Assembly: GCF_030815855.1 (NCBI RefSeq)
Contig: NZ_JAUSXG010000001.1
Coordinates: 5,146,001-5,210,000, forward strand
Source of the DNA: Variovorax paradoxus
GTDB taxonomy: Bacteria > Pseudomonadota > Gammaproteobacteria > Burkholderiales > Burkholderiaceae_C
Direction of reading: 5' to 3'
DNA length: 64,000 nucleotides
How positions within the stretch are numbered: position 1 is the first letter of the stretch; each line of letters starts with the position of its first letter. The notes beneath the pieces are model-generated. The model did no database searches. It saw only the letters and a list, made by a program, of their open reading frames with translations, and was not told the DNA's origin. A program made the position numbers and the translations under genes. Positions 45,204 through 54,730 of the stretch are shown one piece after another.

Positions 45204-46450
45204 GAAATACAAATACGGCCCTGGCGCACCGCGATGCGCAGTGGGCGTTGGCCGAACCAGTAGGCGAGCTCGGCCGCCTCGCGCACATTCCACAGCACGA
45301 AGTTGGCGGGCATGCCTTCGGCGATCACGCCGTGTGTTTGCTGAAGGTCCAGCGCTCGCGCCGCATGCACCGTGACGCCGGCCAGTGCCTCGGGCACGGT
45401 CAGGCGAAACAGCGTGCACGCCATGCTCATCATCAGGAGCAGGCTCAGCGCCGGCGAGGTGCCGGGGTTGTGGTCGGTCGATACCGCCATCGGCACGCCC
45501 GCAGCGCGCAGCGCGGCGATGGGCGGCAGGTGCGTGTCGCGCAGCGTGTAGTACGCGCCTGGCAGCAGCACGGCCACGGTGCCCGATTGGCGCATCGCCT
45601 CGATGCCGTCGGCCGACAGATGCTCGATGTGGTCGCACGAGAGCGCGCCGTAGCGCGCGGCCAGCGCGGCGCCGCCCATGTCGGAGAGCTGCTCGGCATG
45701 CAGCTTCACTGGCAGGCCCAATGCCTTCGCGGCCTTGAAGACCTGCTCGGTTTCCTCGAGAGAGAAAGCGATGCGTTCGCAGAATACGTCCACCGCGTCG
45801 ACCAGCCCTTCGGCTGCGAGCGCGGGCAGCATCTCGCGGCACACGAGGTCGATGTAGGCGCCGCTGCGGCCCGCGTATTCGGGGGGCAGCGCATGCGCGC
45901 CGAGAAAAGTGGTTCGCACGGTGACGCCGTAGGTCTCGCCCAGCCTGCGCGCCACGCGCAGCTGCTTGCGTTCGTGTTCGAGCGAAAGGCCGTAGCCCGA
46001 CTTGATTTCGATGGCGCAGACGCCGTCGGCCAGCAGCTGCTCGAGCCGGAGCGCGGCTTGCGCAAAGAGCGTGTCTTCATCGGCCTCGCGCGTGGCGCGC
46101 ACCGACGAGACGATGCCGCCGCCCGCCTTTGCCACTTCTTCGTAGCTCGCGCCCGCGAGCCGCATCGCGAATTCGTTGGCGCGCTGGCCGCCGTAGACCA
46201 GGTGCGTGTGGCAATCGACCAGGCCTGGCGTGACGAGCGCACCGCCGCCGTCGTGCGTGGCGAGGCCCGCGAATTGGGCAGGCAGCACGCTGCGGGCCCC
46301 GACCCAGCGGATCGCGCCTTGCGCCACCACGATAGCCGCTTCGGCCCCGGCCTCCAGCGCAACCCCGGACGCCGCATCGGGCGCGAGACGCAGCCCGGTC
46401 CAGAGGCCGTCGGCCGATGGGTATTCGCTTGCAGGTTTCATCATCATCAT
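45155..46450 (-). CDS. hutI: Imidazolonepropionase
   Basis: Hydrolyses 4-imidazolone-5-propanoate to N-formimidoylglutamate, the third step. The 431-residue enzyme shows HxH in [37 protein letters not shown], the [20 protein letters not shown] segment with SCDHIEHLS, and [14 protein letters not shown]. The start is one of four consecutive ATG codons (46439-46450). The last 16 or so residues ([15 protein letters not shown]) come from a REP-like repeat beyond the normal family end near VRQGRIC. It overlaps hutF by four bases. Confidence 0.95.
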   Translation of the reverse strand: MMMMKPASEYPSADGLWTGLRLAPDAASGVALEAGAEAAIVVAQGAIRWVGARSVLPAQFAGLATHDGGGALVTPGLVDCHTHLVYGGQRANEFAMRLAGASYEEVAKAGGGIVSSVRATREADEDTLFAQAALRLEQLLADGVCAIEIKSGYGLSLEHERKQLRVARRLGETYGVTVRTTFLGAHALPPEYAGRSGAYIDLVCREMLPALAAEGLVDAVDVFCERIAFSLEETEQVFKAAKALGLPVKLHAEQLSDMGGAALAARYGALSCDHIEHLSADGIEAMRQSGTVAVLLPGAYYTLRDTHLPPIAALRAAGVPMAVSTDHNPGTSPALSLLLMMSMACTLFRLTVPEALAGVTVHAARALDLQQTHGVIAEGMPANFVLWNVREAAELAYWFGQRPLRIAVRQGRICISFPSPSGRGQGEGLRP

Positions 46451-46467
46451 CTTTTCTCTTCCCGAGG

Positions 46468-47037
46468 TTACGCCGGCACGATGCGAACCGCCACCAGCCG
46501 TGCGTGCTCACTCTCCGGTGTGGGCTGCCACGCCTGCGTTCCGTCCGCCCACCACAGCCCCTCGCCCTCGCGGCAGATATCGCGATTCAAGCGCCACGTG
46601 CCGCGCAGAGCCAACACAACCCCATGCGGCGCGGCTTCGACGGACGATGCGCGGTCCAGCACCCGGACATCCGCGCGCCACAGGCCGCGCCGCGTCATCA
46701 CGTTGAAGTCGCTCGATGCCGCACCGCGCAGTGTGCAGTCGATGGCTTCGTCGCCGCTGAAGGCGAACGGCCGGTGCGGTACGTCGAGCGCATGGTCGAC
46801 GCGACCGTCGTGTGTGAACAGCCGCACGCCGTCGCCTTCGAGCAGCATGATGCTGCGGTCGACGCCCGCGAACACCGAGAACGGCCCCGCCGCCGCAATG
46901 GTCGCGATGCTCACGCGCCAGCCGAAGCTGTCGAGCGCCGCGCCTTGCGGCCAGCTGGCGATCTGCTGCGTGGTGCCGCCGCCGTTTTTCCAGGGCATGG
47001 CGGGCAGCGTGGCGCGGGAAAACCGAAGCAGGCTCAT
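46468..47037 (-). CDS. hutD: HutD family protein
   Basis: A 189-residue cupin-fold HutD protein. Members occur with hut genes and in Pseudomonas have been proposed to govern urocanate levels rather than catalyse a pathway step. Features are [20 protein letters not shown] at the start, [19 protein letters not shown], and [16 protein letters not shown]. It overlaps the permease gene upstream by four bases and precedes hutI by 17, so it is well embedded in the operon. Confidence 0.9.
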   Translation of the reverse strand: MSLLRFSRATLPAMPWKNGGGTTQQIASWPQGAALDSFGWRVSIATIAAAGPFSVFAGVDRSIMLLEGDGVRLFTHDGRVDHALDVPHRPFAFSGDEAIDCTLRGAASSDFNVMTRRGLWRADVRVLDRASSVEAAPHGVVLALRGTWRLNRDICREGEGLWWADGTQAWQPTPESEHARLVAVRIVPA

Positions 47038-47702
47038 CGCACCAGCCCGCCCTGCCGCAGCTTCTGCTCGAAGTGCCTGAGAACCAGCGTCATCGTGCCC
47101 GTGAGCACGAAGTACACGAGCGCGATGGCCAAATAGACCTCCAGCGAGCGGTACGACACGCTGATGATCTTCTGCCCCTCATGCATCACGTCGTGGATCG
47201 TCAAGAGCGACACCAGCGCCGAGTTCTTGATGAGCGCGATGAACTCGTTGCCCAGCGGCGGAATCATGCGCACCACCGCCTGCGGCAGCACGATCTCGCG
47301 CATCGCGACACCGGGCGTCATGCCCAGCGACTGCGCCGCCAGGGTTTGGCCCTTGTCGATCGACTGGATGGCGCCGCGCACGATTTCCGACACATACGCG
47401 CCCGAGTACACGCCCAGCCCCAGCACACCGCACAGGAAGGCCGGCAGCAGGATGCCGAAGTGCGGCAGTCCGAAGAACAGGATGAACAGCTGCACCAGCA
47501 GCGGCGTGCCGCGAATCGCCGCCACGTAGGCCGTGCACAGGCCGTAGAGCCAGCGCCGCTTTGGGTTGAGCCGGCCGATGCCGACCACGAGGCCCAGCAC
47601 GCAGCCGAGGGCGAGCGCGCAGGCGGTGATTTCCACCGTGACCAGCGCGCCGCGCAGCAGGTCGGGCCAGCCTTGCCAGACCGGCGAGAAATCGAAATCC
47701 AT
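47034..47702 (-). CDS. Polar amino acid ABC permease in the hut operon
   Basis: A 222-residue inner-membrane permease of the His/Glu/Gln family. The N-terminal hydrophobic segment GALVTVEITACALALGCVLG is followed by the typical RGTPLLVQLFILFFGLPHFG. The EAA-like coupling loop AAQSLGMTPGVAMREIVLPQA comes next. Likely imports histidine or urocanate with the binding protein just upstream. There is no ATPase gene for it in the operon, and only one permease gene, so it may work as a homodimer with an ATPase encoded elsewhere. Confidence 0.9.
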   Translation of the reverse strand: MDFDFSPVWQGWPDLLRGALVTVEITACALALGCVLGLVVGIGRLNPKRRWLYGLCTAYVAAIRGTPLLVQLFILFFGLPHFGILLPAFLCGVLGLGVYSGAYVSEIVRGAIQSIDKGQTLAAQSLGMTPGVAMREIVLPQAVVRMIPPLGNEFIALIKNSALVSLLTIHDVMHEGQKIISVSYRSLEVYLAIALVYFVLTGTMTLVLRHFEQKLRQGGLVR

Positions 47703-47714
47703 GAGCCGGCCGGG

Positions 47715-48467
47715 TTACTTCGCGTTCGCGCTAAACCACTTCGCGACGATTTGCGCATAGGTGCCGTCGGCCTTGAGCTTCTCGATGGCGCCGTTCACCG
47801 CCTTGGTGAGCTCGGGCGTGTCCTTGCGGATCGCCATGCCGTATTCCTCGGTGGTGATCTGCTCCGGCAGCACCTTCAGGCCGCCGCGCGTGCGCACGTA
47901 CTGGTAGGCGGCGGGCTTGCCGGTCACGGCGGCATCGGCGCGGCCGATGTCCACGAGGTTGAACATCTCCTGGTTCTTCTCGACTTCCATCAACTGCACC
48001 TGCGGAAATTTCTCCTTGGTGTAGGCCACCGACTTGGTGCCCACCTGCACGCTGACCTTCTTGCCGTTGATGTCGGCCGGCGTCTTGATGGCCGTGTTGC
48101 CGTCCTTCACCATCACGACCAGGCCGCCCGCGTAGTACGGAGTCGTGAAGTCGACGACCTTCTTGCGCTCGTCCGTGATGTAGATGGCCGACACGGCCAT
48201 GTCGAAGCGCTTGGAGATCAAGCCCGGCACAAGGCCCTTGAAGTCGATGTCGATCCATTCGATCTTGCGGCCCAGCGTCTTGCCGATGGCCTCGACCAGT
48301 TCCACGTCGAAGCCGGTGCGCTTGCCGTTCTCCACGTATTCCATCGGCGGGAAGGTGGCGTCGGTGGCCACGCGCAGCGGCTCGCCCTGGGCGTGTGCGG
48401 TGGCGGCGGAACCGAAGAACGCAAGGCTGGAGAGTGCGGCGGCAATGAGGGTGCGGCGGGTGTTCAT
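47715..48467 (-). CDS. Amino acid ABC transporter substrate-binding protein in the hut operon
   Basis: A 250-residue periplasmic binding protein of family 3. The Sec signal peptide ends near ATAHAQG. The mature domain begins PLRVATDATFPPMEYVENGK, continues with GFDVELVEAIGKTLGRK and SKRFDMAVSAIYITDERKK, all typical of histidine, lysine and glutamine receptors. It lies 13 bases before the permease and 131 after hutU. The ligand is inferred as histidine or urocanate from the operon. Confidence 0.9.
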   Translation of the reverse strand: MNTRRTLIAAALSSLAFFGSAATAHAQGEPLRVATDATFPPMEYVENGKRTGFDVELVEAIGKTLGRKIEWIDIDFKGLVPGLISKRFDMAVSAIYITDERKKVVDFTTPYYAGGLVVMVKDGNTAIKTPADINGKKVSVQVGTKSVAYTKEKFPQVQLMEVEKNQEMFNLVDIGRADAAVTGKPAAYQYVRTRGGLKVLPEQITTEEYGMAIRKDTPELTKAVNGAIEKLKADGTYAQIVAKWFSANAK

Positions 48468-48597
48468 TTGAAAAAGCTTCCGTGGAGTTGAAAAAAGTGG
48501 ATGCAGCAGCGACTGACGCAGTGCGCCGGAGCGACTAGCCCGTGACGTCGGCCCTGCGGGCAATGCAGCTTCCATGCCTCGCCGGCGCCGCGTTTCC

Positions 48598-50331
48598 TCA
48601 GCGCACCATCGGCAGCTTGAGCCCCTGTTTCTTCGCGGTGGCGACAGCAATGTCGTAGCCCGCGTCGGCATGGCGCATGACGCCCGTCGCCGGGTCGTTC
48701 CACAGCACGCGCTCGATGCGCTTGGCCGCCGCGTCGGTGCCGTCGCAGACGATGACCACACCCGAGTGCTGCGAGTAGCCCATGCCCACGCCGCCGCCGT
48801 GATGCAGGCTGACCCAGGTGGCGCCGCCCGCGGTGTTGAGCAGCGCGTTGAGCAGCGGCCAGTCGGAGACGGCATCGGTGCCGTCTTTCATGCTCTCGGT
48901 TTCGCGGTTGGGGCTGGCGACGGAGCCGGTGTCGAGGTGGTCGCGGCCGATCACGATAGGCGCCTTCAGTTCGCCGTTCTTCACCATCTCGTTGAAGGCC
49001 AGGCCCGCGATGTGGCGCTCGCCCAGGCCAAGCCAGCAGATGCGCGCCGGCAGCCCCTGGAACGCGATGCGCTCGCGCGCCATGTCGAGCCAGCGGTGCG
49101 TGTGGGTGTTCTCCGGGAACAGCTCCTTGATCTTGGCGTCGGTCTTGTAGATGTCTTCGGGGTCGCCCGACAGCGCCACCCAGCGGAACGGACCCTTGCC
49201 TTCGCAGAACAGCGGACGGATGTAGGCCGGCACGAAACCCGGAAAGTCGAAGGCGTTCTTCACGCCTTCGTCGAACGCGACCTGGCGGATGTTGTTGCCG
49301 TAGTCGACCGTGGGAATGCCCATGGCCTGGAAGTCGAGCATGGCCTGCACGTGCACGGCGCACGACTTGGCGGCTGCTTTCTTGAGCGCGTCGTGCTGCG
49401 AGGCGTCCTTCATCGCGGCCTGCCATTGCGGCACCGTCCAGCCCGAGGGCAGGTAGCCGTTGATGAGGTCGTGCGCGGAGGTCTGGTCGGTGACGAGGTC
49501 GGGCTTGAGTCCGCCAGCCTTCGCGCTCTTCACGAGCTCGGGCAGGATGTCGGCCGCATTGCCGAGCAGCGCGATCGACACGGCTTCCTTCGCGTCGCAG
49601 TGCTGCTTGATCAGTTCGAACGCGTGGTCGATGTCGCGCGCCTGCTTGTCGACGTAGCGCGTGCGCAGGCGGAAGTCGATGCTCGACTGCTGGCACTCGA
49701 TGTTGAGCGACACCGCGCCCGCGAGCGTGGCCGCGAGCGGCTGCGCGCCGCCCATGCCGCCAAGGCCGGCGGTGAGAATCCATTTGCCCGCAAGACTGTT
49801 GTCGTAGTGCTGGCGGCCGGCTTCGACAAAGGTCTCGAAGGTGCCCTGCACGATGCCCTGGCTGCCGATGTAGATCCAGCTTCCCGCCGTCATCTGGCCG
49901 TACATGAAAAGGCCCTGGCGGTCGAGCTCGTTGAAGTGCTCCCAGTTCGCCCATTTGGGCACGAGGTTCGAATTGGCGAGCAGCACGCGCGGTGCGTTCT
50001 CGTGCGTCTTGAACACGCCGACGGGCTTGCCCGACTGGATGAGCAGCGTCTCGTCGTCGTTCAGTTCCTTCAGCGATGCCAGGATCTGGTCGTAGCAGGC
50101 CCAGTTGCGCGCCGCGCGGCCGATGCCGCCGTACACCACGAGGTCTTGCGGGCGCTCCGCCACTTCAGCGTCGAGGTTGTTCTGCAGCATGCGGAACGGC
50201 GCCTCGGTGAGCCAGCTCTTGCAGCTGAGCGTGCTGCCGCGCGGGGCGCGGATCACGCGGGTCGGGTCGTGGCGCGGATCGGCGGCATCGGGGTTGCTGC
50301 TGTTCAGCGCAAATTTTTCCGGAGCGTTCAT
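48598..50331 (-). CDS. hutU: Urocanate hydratase
   Basis: Adds water to urocanate to give imidazolonepropionate, with bound NAD+. The 577-residue product is of full length. Family blocks include [40 protein letters not shown], and [19 protein letters not shown]. The [20 protein letters not shown] segment and the late [20 protein letters not shown] cover the NAD-binding and active-site region. It starts 28 bases after hutH, which it follows in the operon. Confidence 0.97.
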   Translation of the reverse strand: MNAPEKFALNSSNPDAADPRHDPTRVIRAPRGSTLSCKSWLTEAPFRMLQNNLDAEVAERPQDLVVYGGIGRAARNWACYDQILASLKELNDDETLLIQSGKPVGVFKTHENAPRVLLANSNLVPKWANWEHFNELDRQGLFMYGQMTAGSWIYIGSQGIVQGTFETFVEAGRQHYDNSLAGKWILTAGLGGMGGAQPLAATLAGAVSLNIECQQSSIDFRLRTRYVDKQARDIDHAFELIKQHCDAKEAVSIALLGNAADILPELVKSAKAGGLKPDLVTDQTSAHDLINGYLPSGWTVPQWQAAMKDASQHDALKKAAAKSCAVHVQAMLDFQAMGIPTVDYGNNIRQVAFDEGVKNAFDFPGFVPAYIRPLFCEGKGPFRWVALSGDPEDIYKTDAKIKELFPENTHTHRWLDMARERIAFQGLPARICWLGLGERHIAGLAFNEMVKNGELKAPIVIGRDHLDTGSVASPNRETESMKDGTDAVSDWPLLNALLNTAGGATWVSLHHGGGVGMGYSQHSGVVIVCDGTDAAAKRIERVLWNDPATGVMRHADAGYDIAVATAKKQGLKLPMVR

Positions 50332-50359
50332 GGCGTGGTTCTCCTAATGGGGTGATGTC

Positions 50360-51913
50360 TTACGAGCGGCTCGGCAGGATGTTCAGCAGCGCGGCCGGCA
50401 GCTCGGCCGCGAGCGCCCACTGGCGCATGGCTTCGATGTCGGGCGCGAGGTAGCGGTCGCGTTCGAGGAAAGCGACCTTCTGGCGGATGGTGGCGAATTC
50501 GGCTTCGACCAGCGGGGAGCTCTTGAGCCCACGTTTCAATTCAATGCCTTGCGCGGCGGCCATCGCTTCGATGCCGACGACGACCGCCGTGTTGTTGACC
50601 ATGTCGCCCAAGCGGCGCGCGGCGAAGGTGGCCATCGACACATGGTCTTCCTGGTTGGCCGAAGTGGGCAGGCTGTCGACGCTGGCGGGATGCGCGAGCG
50701 ACTTGTTCTCCGACGCAAGGGCCGCGGCCGTGACCTGCGCGATCATGAAGCCCGAATTCAGCCCGCCGTCGCGCACGAGGAATGGCGGCAGGCCCGAAAG
50801 GCCGGTGTCGAGCAAGAGCGCGATGCGGCGCTCGGCAATCGCGCCGACTTCGCTCACGGCCAGCGCAATGATGTCGGCCGCGAAGGCGACCGGCTCGGCG
50901 TGGAAGTTGCCACCTGAAATCACTTCGCCGGTATCGGTGAACACCAGCGGGTTGTCCGATGCGGCATTGGCTTCGATGACCAGCACGCGCGCCGCATGCG
51001 CGAGGTTGTCGAGGCAGGCGCCCATCACCTGCGGAATGCAGCGCACCGAGTACGGGTCTTGCACGCGGCCGCAGTCGGCGTGCGACGGCACGATCTCGCT
51101 GCCTTCGAGCAGCGCGCGCACCGCGCCCGCCACCGCGATCTGTCCGGGCTGGCCGCGCGCGGCGTGGATGCGTGCGTCGAAAGGCTTGATCGAGCCTTGA
51201 ATCGCTTCGAGCGACAACGCACCCGACATCAGCGCGGCGGCGAACACGTCTTCCGCGCCGAACAGGCCGGCCAGTGCCAGCGCCGTCGACACCTGGGTGC
51301 CGTTGAGCAGCGCCAGGCCTTCTTTCGGCCCGAGCACGAAAGGTTCGAGGCCGATACTGCGCATCGCCTCGGCGCCGCTGACGACCTTGCCATCGGCCAG
51401 CGTCGCCTGGCCTTCGCCGATCAGCACGCAGGCCATGTGCGCGAGCGGTGCGAGGTCGCCCGAAGCGCCGACCGATCCCTTGCACGGAATGCTCGGCGTG
51501 ACGCCCGCATTGAACAGCGCCAGCAGCGCATCGACCAGCGCAGGCCGCACGCCCGAATGCCCGCGCGCCAGGCTCACGGCCTTGGTGGCGAGCACCATGC
51601 GCACGACAGGCGCGGCCAGCGGCTCGCCCGTGCCCACGCTGTGCGAGAGCACGAGGTTGCGCTGCAGGTCGGCCAAGTGGTCGTTGCCGATGCGCGTGCT
51701 CGCGAGCTTGCCGAAACCGGTGTTGATGCCGTAGACCACCTGGTCGTTCTCGACGATGTGGCGCACCGCCGCTTCGGCGCGCGCCATGCCCTCTTGCACG
51801 GAGGGGTCGAGCGCCAGCCGCACGCCGCCGGCCTGGAGGCGGCGCAGCATCGCGAGGTCCACCTTGCCGGGCGTGAGGGTCAGGGTCGTGGCGGTGTGTT
51901 TGCTTGTTGGCAT
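50360..51913 (-). CDS. hutH: Histidine ammonia-lyase
   Basis: Deaminates histidine to urocanate, the first step. The 517-residue protein has the Ala-Ser-Gly triad that cyclises into the MIO cofactor, at residues 150-152 in KGSVGASGDLAPLAHM. The active-site YGINTGFGKLA is at about 61-71 and SLPTSANQEDHVSM later in the chain. I chose the ATG at 51913, since the earlier in-frame start would place the HutC operator in the coding region. First enzyme gene of the operon after hutC. Confidence 0.97.
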   Translation of the reverse strand: MPTSKHTATTLTLTPGKVDLAMLRRLQAGGVRLALDPSVQEGMARAEAAVRHIVENDQVVYGINTGFGKLASTRIGNDHLADLQRNLVLSHSVGTGEPLAAPVVRMVLATKAVSLARGHSGVRPALVDALLALFNAGVTPSIPCKGSVGASGDLAPLAHMACVLIGEGQATLADGKVVSGAEAMRSIGLEPFVLGPKEGLALLNGTQVSTALALAGLFGAEDVFAAALMSGALSLEAIQGSIKPFDARIHAARGQPGQIAVAGAVRALLEGSEIVPSHADCGRVQDPYSVRCIPQVMGACLDNLAHAARVLVIEANAASDNPLVFTDTGEVISGGNFHAEPVAFAADIIALAVSEVGAIAERRIALLLDTGLSGLPPFLVRDGGLNSGFMIAQVTAAALASENKSLAHPASVDSLPTSANQEDHVSMATFAARRLGDMVNNTAVVVGIEAMAAAQGIELKRGLKSSPLVEAEFATIRQKVAFLERDRYLAPDIEAMRQWALAAELPAALLNILPSRS

Positions 51914-51919
51914 ATGAAC

Positions 51920-51932
51920 CTGTCTATACAAG
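51920..51932. promoter_or_regulatory. HutC-type operator overlapping the hutH ribosome site
   Basis: Minus strand CTTGTATAGACAG, an imperfect palindrome of the GntR/HutC type (TGTATA-containing). It lies seven bases upstream of the hutH ATG, so a bound repressor would cover the translation start region. Two related sequences lie at 55834 and 55901. Confidence 0.7.
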
Positions 51933-51972
51933 TGGTTGCAAGGAAAACCTTCGGTTTCCGTAGCGACAAAAA

Positions 51973-52710
51973 TCAGCCGAAGGACGGGTTGCCGTCGGCT
52001 TTGAAACGGCTGCCCAGGCTGTAGCGCGAGGCGGGATGCAGGCAGCGCACCCAGGTGACCGGCGTGTTGCGCGTCCAGGTGCGGCGCGTGAGCAGCAGGC
52101 AGGGGTCGGTGGGCTCCATGGCCAGCCGGCCCGCCTGCTCCGCGGTGGGCAGCACGGCATCGACGACGTGTTCGATCTGGTCGAACGGCACGTTGCGCAC
52201 CAGGTACTCGCTGGGCGGCACGGCGGCAAAGTCCTGCTCGAGGTAGTCGGGCACGACCAGCGGATTGACGTAGCGCTCTTCCAGCTGCACGGGCGTGTCG
52301 TTCTCCAGGTGCAGGCAGACGCTGTGGAACACCGAGGTGCCTGCGCGCATGTCGAGCCAGGCCGCCACGTCGGGCGAGGCGGACAGGCGTTCCACGGCAA
52401 GCATCTCGCAGCGATAGTCATGGCCGCGCTGGCGGATTTCGCTCGCGATGTTGGCAATCTGCAGCAGCGTGGACTGGGGCTTGTTCTCGGCCACGAAGCT
52501 GCCGACCCCGGCCGTGCGCACGATGCGGCCCTGCTCCATGAGCTCTCGCAGCGCGCGGTTCACGGTCATGCGCGAGATGCCGAACTGGGCGACCAGCTCG
52601 CTTTCGGACGGCAGGCGGTGGCCGGCCGGCCAGGTGCCGTCCTGGATCTTGCGGGAGATGTGGTCCTTGACTTGCGCATAGAGCGCGAGAGAGGGGAGGT
52701 CGCGCTTCAT
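51973..52710 (-). CDS. hutC: Histidine utilisation repressor
   Basis: GntR-family repressor of the hut operon; in other bacteria it is released by urocanate. The 245 residues comprise an N-terminal winged helix (LPSESELVAQFGISRMTVNR, then ALRELMEQGRIVRTAGVGSF) and a UTRA ligand domain (VFHSVCLHLENDTPVQLEER, then VAYVNPLVVPDYLEQ-like YVNPLVVPDYLEQDF). The closing GSRFKADGNPSFG is typical of HutC. It lies 60 bases upstream of hutH, and candidate operators occur before hutH and before the NitT/TauT importer. Confidence 0.95.
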   Translation of the reverse strand: MKRDLPSLALYAQVKDHISRKIQDGTWPAGHRLPSESELVAQFGISRMTVNRALRELMEQGRIVRTAGVGSFVAENKPQSTLLQIANIASEIRQRGHDYRCEMLAVERLSASPDVAAWLDMRAGTSVFHSVCLHLENDTPVQLEERYVNPLVVPDYLEQDFAAVPPSEYLVRNVPFDQIEHVVDAVLPTAEQAGRLAMEPTDPCLLLTRRTWTRNTPVTWVRCLHPASRYSLGSRFKADGNPSFG

Positions 52711-52772
52711 GTCAGCGTTCCAAGCACGCTGTTGTCGTGGCGCCGCCGTTCAGGGCTTGTGCAAAGGCCACC

Positions 52773-52840
52773 GGGTGCTCCCCTCCGCGAATGTCCCCCG
52801 GGCTTCGCCCTCCTCCTTGATTTCGCTGCGGGGAGCACCC
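52773..52840. repeat. Hairpin repeat, copy A, with terminal stem GGGTGCTCCCC
   Basis: A 68-base unit with perfect 11-base inverted ends (GGGTGCTCCCC / GGGGAGCACCC). Its interior (cgcgaatgtcccccg and tccttgatttcgctgcg) matches copy B in the opposite direction. It lies in the 335-base region between hutC and the importer ATPase, which holds no gene. Confidence 0.82.
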
Positions 52841-52914
52841 GATGCCCTGTGCACCTGGGCACGCTGCTGGTGCGCGACTGATCAACAACCGCTCTTTCCA
52901 ACGCTCTCGTCGAT

Positions 52915-52984
52915 GGGGTGCCTTGCGCAGCGAAATCAAGGAGGAGCCCGAAGGGCGGGGGACATTCGCGGAGCAAGGTACCCC
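52915..52984. repeat. Hairpin repeat, copy B, inverted, with terminal stem GGGGTGCCTTGC
   Basis: Inverted relative to copy A. The interior is nearly the same, but the end stem is GGGGTGCCTTGC / GCAAGGTACCCC (11 of 12 pairs). Both sides of the stem changed together relative to copy A, so base pairing of the ends is kept while the sequence differs. Confidence 0.82.
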
Positions 52985-53045
52985 GTCGGCGGGAGCGCGC
53001 CCTGAATGCCCCCTACTGCGACCAATAAAAGAACAAGCTTTCACC

Positions 53046-53834
53046 CTAGTGCTCCGCAGCAGCCATCGACTCCGCGCGAATCTCTTCCGTCAACCGTGCC
53101 TTGATTTCCATGAACTCGGGCGAGGTCTTGATCGTGTAGCTGCGCGGATGCGGAAAGTCGACCACGATCTCGGTCTTGATGCGACCGGGGCGCGCGCTGA
53201 ACACCGCCACGCGGTTGGCCATGAAGATCGCCTCGTCGATGTCATGCGTGACGAACAGCACCGTCTTCTGCGCCGACTCCCAGATGCCCAGCAGCAACTC
53301 CTGCATCAGCACGCGCGTCTGGTTGTCGAGCGCACCGAAGGGCTCGTCCAGCAGCAGCATCTTGGGGTCGTTGGCGAGCGCGCGCGCAATCGCGGTGCGC
53401 TGCTGCATGCCGCCCGAGAGCTGCTTCGGAAAATGGTGCTCGAAGCCGCGCAGGCCCACCTTGGCGATGAAGAACTCGCTGCGCTCCTTCTGATCGGCTT
53501 CGCTCATGCCGCGCTCGCGCAGGCCGAAGCGGATGTTCTGCGCCACGGTGAGCCATGGGAACAGCGTGTAGCTCTGGAACACCACGCCGCGGTCGGCGCC
53601 CGGGCCTTCGATACGCTCGCCATCGAGCAGCACCTGGCCGGTGGTCGGAAAGTCGAGCCCCGCGACGATCCGCAGCAGCGTCGACTTGCCGCAGCCCGAG
53701 GGACCAAGGATGGTGACGAAGTCGTTCTCCTTCACCTCGAAGTCGATCGGCAGCAGCGCCTGCGTGCTTTGACCCTTGGTGCCGGTGAAGATGCGCGACA
53801 CGCCCTGAATGGAAAGTTGGTTGTTCGTCATCAT
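53046..53834 (-). CDS. NitT/TauT-family ABC transporter ATPase
   Basis: A 262-residue ATPase of the nitrate/sulfonate/taurine class. Walker A is [16 protein letters not shown], the signature [16 protein letters not shown], and Walker [32 protein letters not shown] is typical of the class. The ATG at 53834 overlaps the stop of the permease gene by one to three bases; the next codon is also ATG. With the permease and binding protein it forms an importer whose promoter region carries HutC-like operators. Confidence 0.92.
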   Translation of the reverse strand: MMTNNQLSIQGVSRIFTGTKGQSTQALLPIDFEVKENDFVTILGPSGCGKSTLLRIVAGLDFPTTGQVLLDGERIEGPGADRGVVFQSYTLFPWLTVAQNIRFGLRERGMSEADQKERSEFFIAKVGLRGFEHHFPKQLSGGMQQRTAIARALANDPKMLLLDEPFGALDNQTRVLMQELLLGIWESAQKTVLFVTHDIDEAIFMANRVAVFSARPGRIKTEIVVDFPHPRSYTIKTSPEFMEIKARLTEEIRAESMAAAEH

Positions 53835-54730
53835 CACAGTGCCGCCCATGCAAAGAGACGGCGATTCAGCGCCTTGAAAGCGAAGTCGGACACCAGCCCG
53901 ATGACGCCGATCACGATGATCCCGAAAATGATCTGCCCGGTGTTCAGCAACGCCTGGCTGTCGGTGATCATGTGGCCGATGCCCGACGAAGAACCGATGA
54001 GCTCCGCGACGATCACGTAGGTCCAGGCCCAACCGAGCACGAGGCGCAGCGTTTCGGCAATGCCGGGCGCGGCACCCGGAATGAGCACGCGCGCCACGAT
54101 GCCGCGGCTGTTCGCGCCCAGCGTATAGGCCGCCTCGACGAGGTCGCGCCGCGCGCCGCCCACGGTGACCGCCACCATCAGCACGATCTGGAAGAACGAG
54201 CCGATGAAGATCACCAGCAGCTTCTGCATTTCGCCGAGGCCCGCCCACAGGATCAGCAGCGGAATGAAGGCCGAGGCCGGCAGGTAGCGGCAGAACGAAA
54301 CGAAGGGTTCGAAGAAGGCTTCCACGGCCTTCCAGGTTCCCATGGCAATGCCGAGCGGCACCGCCAGCACGGCGGCCAGCAGGAAGCCGCCGAACACGCG
54401 CCACACCGTCATGCCCACGTCGCCGATGAAGCCGAACTCGGTGAACAGCAGCCAGCCTTCCTTCAGCATGGTGACGGGGCTGGCAAGGAAGGTCGGCGGC
54501 ACGAAGCCACCGAGCGTGGCAATGGACCACACGAGCACGAAGACCACGAAGAAGCCCAGCCCGAGCAGCACCCGGGCGCGCGCGCCGATGGGCTCGAGCG
54601 GCGCGAGCGAACGGCGCCGCGTGGGCACGGCAGCGGCCTGAGGGGAATGGGCCGATGCAGGCGCCGCCGCGCGCGGCGTCACCTGCGGCAGGGCCTTACT
54701 TGACGAAGCTTGCATCGAAGGTGGCTGCAT
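53834..54730 (-). CDS. NitT/TauT-family ABC permease
   Basis: A 298-residue inner-membrane permease with about six hydrophobic segments after a polar, Ala/Pro-rich N-terminus of about 50 residues. The coupling-loop region is VEAAYTLGANSRGIVARVLIPGA, split here by the family's typical EAA-like pattern. Late segments include GWAWTYVIVAELIGSSSGIG, typical of SsuC/TauC. The first ATG at 54730 overlaps the end of the binding-protein gene by 35 bases; an ATG at 54715 is an alternative. Substrate unknown. Confidence 0.9.
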   Translation of the reverse strand: MQPPSMQASSSKALPQVTPRAAAPASAHSPQAAAVPTRRRSLAPLEPIGARARVLLGLGFFVVFVLVWSIATLGGFVPPTFLASPVTMLKEGWLLFTEFGFIGDVGMTVWRVFGGFLLAAVLAVPLGIAMGTWKAVEAFFEPFVSFCRYLPASAFIPLLILWAGLGEMQKLLVIFIGSFFQIVLMVAVTVGGARRDLVEAAYTLGANSRGIVARVLIPGAAPGIAETLRLVLGWAWTYVIVAELIGSSSGIGHMITDSQALLNTGQIIFGIIVIGVIGLVSDFAFKALNRRLFAWAAL

